A stretch of DNA of 35,869 bases, taken from Nostocales cyanobacterium LEGE 12452. GTDB lineage: Bacteria; Cyanobacteriota; Cyanobacteriia; Cyanobacteriales; Nostocaceae. Below are positions 34,616 to 35,869 of the stretch, in pieces. The notes under the pieces are model-generated. The model saw only the letters and a program-made list of their open reading frames with translations, was not told where the DNA came from and ran no database searches. The position numbers were made by a program, and so were the translations under genes. The DNA lies in NCBI GenBank assembly GCA_015206945.1, contig JADEXV010000057.1:1-35869 (forward strand). The letters run 5' to 3'. Each line of letters opens with the position of its first letter. Position 1 is the stretch's first letter.

Positions 34616-35774
34616 CAGGGCTGTTTCATTCCCTAAAAGATGTAAAATGACAAGCATCGAGGGAATGAAAACAATGGGTGCAAATCTGATTGAACAACTA
34701 CAGCAAGTAAAAGATTTTCGAGTCAAAGATGGGCAAAGACATCGACTGTGGATAGTATTGCTGTTTGTGATTATGGGAACAATGAGCGGTTACGTAGGAT
34801 ATCGTGCATGGGGAGATTTTGTAAAACGCCATCGTCGCGTATTGATTGGTAAATTCAGAATTGAAAAATATGGCGTGCCTTCCTACTCGACGATCCGTCG
34901 GATACTAATAGGAGTAGACTTTGATATTCTTGCGAAAATATTCAATCAGTGGGCGGAAAACTACGTACACGTGGATACATCTGAGTGGTTTGGAATTGAT
35001 GGTAAAAGTATCAAAGGAACTGTACAAGACTACAAAAGCGAGTATCAAAATTTTGTAAGTATCGTATCCGTATTTACTGAAAAAAGAGGGCTAGTCCTAA
35101 GTTTGAGCAAATTGGAGAACAAGCAAGGCAGTGAAATTAGCACAGTTCAAAATTTAATTACGCTATTAGATATTGAGGGTGTTGTTTTCAGTTTAGATGC
35201 TCTACATTGTCAAAAAAAACTTGTAAGCTAATTATTGATAGTGGCAATGACTATGTGATCGCTGTTAAAGCAAACCAAAAAAACTTGCATCGCCAAATTC
35301 AACATACTACGGATAATTCCAAGCCAACCAGTAGGCACATCGCAGCAGAAAGAACTCGAAACAGATTTACAACACGTACTGTAGAAGTTTTTCATGATTT
35401 AACGGGTATCAGCCAAGAATGGACTGGTTTAAAATCATTGATTAAGGTTGAAAGAATCGGTACTCGTGCTGGCATTGCATATCACCAAGTTGCATACTAC
35501 ATTAGTAGCCTAGTAAAATCTGCGGTTGATTTTGCCAAAGGTATTCGCGGACATTGGGGGATTGAGAATCGTCTTCATTGGGTTAAGGATGTGATTTTTA
35601 ATGAAGATCATTCCACTATACGTAAGGGTAACGCCCCTGCAAATCTATCGGTACTCCGAACGATCGCACTCAATATTTTGCGCCGAAATGGTTATTCTTC
35701 TATCAGCTCAGCCCAGCGATTTACCTCTAATGATATTGACAAACTTTTATCCTTTGTGGAATGAAACAGCCCTG
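34616..35774 (+). mobile_element. ISAs1-family insertion sequence
   Basis: 1,159 bp bounded by perfect 17-bp inverted repeats CAGGGCTGTTTCATTCC (34616-34632 and 35758-35774). It encodes an ISAs1-type transposase in two frames. It lies between inverted halves of a larger repeat (34542-34615 and 35775-35846). No target duplication is evident; the immediate flanks, AAAAAGGG and CTTTTTAA, are inverted rather than direct. Confidence 0.9.
34647..35764 (+). CDS. ISAs1-family transposase, two frames joined at an A8 run
   Basis: The first frame (34647-35231, 194 aa) carries the N-terminal helical domain and the catalytic core start (EWFGIDGKSIKGT, first Asp) up to FSLDALHCQKK (second Asp). The second (read as KLIIDSGNDYVIAVKANQKN onward, stop at 35764) carries the C-terminal part with HWGIENRLHWVKDVIFNEDH (Glu). 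Together they make a full-length DDE transposase. The join is at CAAAAAAAAC (35211-35220). A -1 slip on A-AAA-AAA exactly restores the frame, so this may be programmed frameshifting; a plain one-base loss, making a pseudogene, is the alternative. The frame's first ATG is at 34647, with another at 34665. Confidence 0.85.
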
Positions 35775-35825
35775 CTTTTTAAGGGGGGTTGGGGGGATCA
35801 AAAGCCTGTAGCGCAACTCTAGAAT

Positions 35826-35846
35826 ACTTGTGTGTACACGGTAGCC
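35826..35846 (-). repeat. Short dispersed repeat with GTGTACAC core, copy 4 (inverted)
   Basis: Complement of GGCTACCGTGTACACACAAG. With 35775-35801 (TTTTTAAGGGGGGTTGGGGG) it forms the right half of the inverted repeat around the insertion sequence. The window ends in pyrimidine/purine-biased repeat sequence with no further gene. Confidence 0.8.
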
Positions 35847-35869
35847 AATACATACGGGGAGGGTTAGGG

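Overview
The window looks like chromosome from a filamentous, Nostoc-type cyanobacterium (order Nostocales). The evidence is the many GCGATCGC (HIP1) octamers, a PrcA-type calcium-dependent protease, two-partner secretion with a CHAT domain, a fibrillin-like protein, and abundant short dispersed repeats both between and inside genes. Base composition is moderate to low in GC and drops further between about 11.3 and 15.7 kb.

Layout. 0-6.7 kb: leuD (leucine synthesis), an RTX-type calcium-binding repeat protein with a recent 510-bp internal duplication, a secreted DUF6174-like protein, a flavin monooxygenase on the minus strand, and, divergent from it, a secreted Cys-rich protein followed at 5 bp by a small helical protein. 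6.8-10.5 kb: a tight three-gene operon for a molybdenum hydroxylase of the PaoABC/YagTSR aldehyde-oxidoreductase type, recognised by four extra cysteines in the FAD subunit. 10.65-15.8 kb: an AT-rich, decayed mobile region. It holds an internally deleted ISAs1-family element with perfect 31-bp inverted repeats, a remnant of a phage/plasmid primase C-terminus, iteron-like repeats, a small lipoprotein, a possible small minus-strand gene and a CoiA-like protein. It ends at tRNA-Val(GAC), beside which lies an exact 31-bp inverted copy of the middle of that tRNA gene.

16.0-24.0 kb: a fibrillin-like protein, then a giant minus-strand gene that reads as family-2 glycosyltransferase + internal signal segment + TPS (filamentous-haemagglutinin) domain + beta-repeats + Pro-rich linker + CHAT caspase-like domain. 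Its TpsB/FhaC-type outer-membrane transporter is divergently transcribed 207 bp away. 24.3-25.3 kb: a small conserved cyanobacterial protein with a strong terminator, then a repeat-rich spacer with a 10-copy 21-bp tandem array inside a MITE-like unit. 25.4-29.1 kb: a tight three-gene operon of a membrane-anchored small protein, an asparagine-synthetase-like protein without the N-terminal catalytic Cys, and a DAP/ornithine-decarboxylase-fold protein in which the PLP lysine appears to be replaced. Both enzyme-like genes carry repeat sequence inside their coding region. 29.2-32.1 kb: a zinc-ribbon/membrane/Toprim-like protein, a DUF4351 (Rpn-like) protein, and a protein resembling the propeptide of the neighbouring protease. 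32.46-34.45 kb: prcA, divergent from that propeptide-like gene. 34.5-35.87 kb: an ISAs1-family insertion sequence whose two reading frames join at a run of eight A, sitting inside a larger inverted repeat.

Best candidates for undescribed biology: the glycosyltransferase-TPS-CHAT fusion with its TpsB partner; the AsnB-like/decarboxylase-like operon with apparently missing catalytic residues; prcA with a stand-alone propeptide-like (inhibitor?) gene; and the secreted protein plus small partner at 5.9-6.7 kb. Family assignments were made by eye from motifs; no database search was run.
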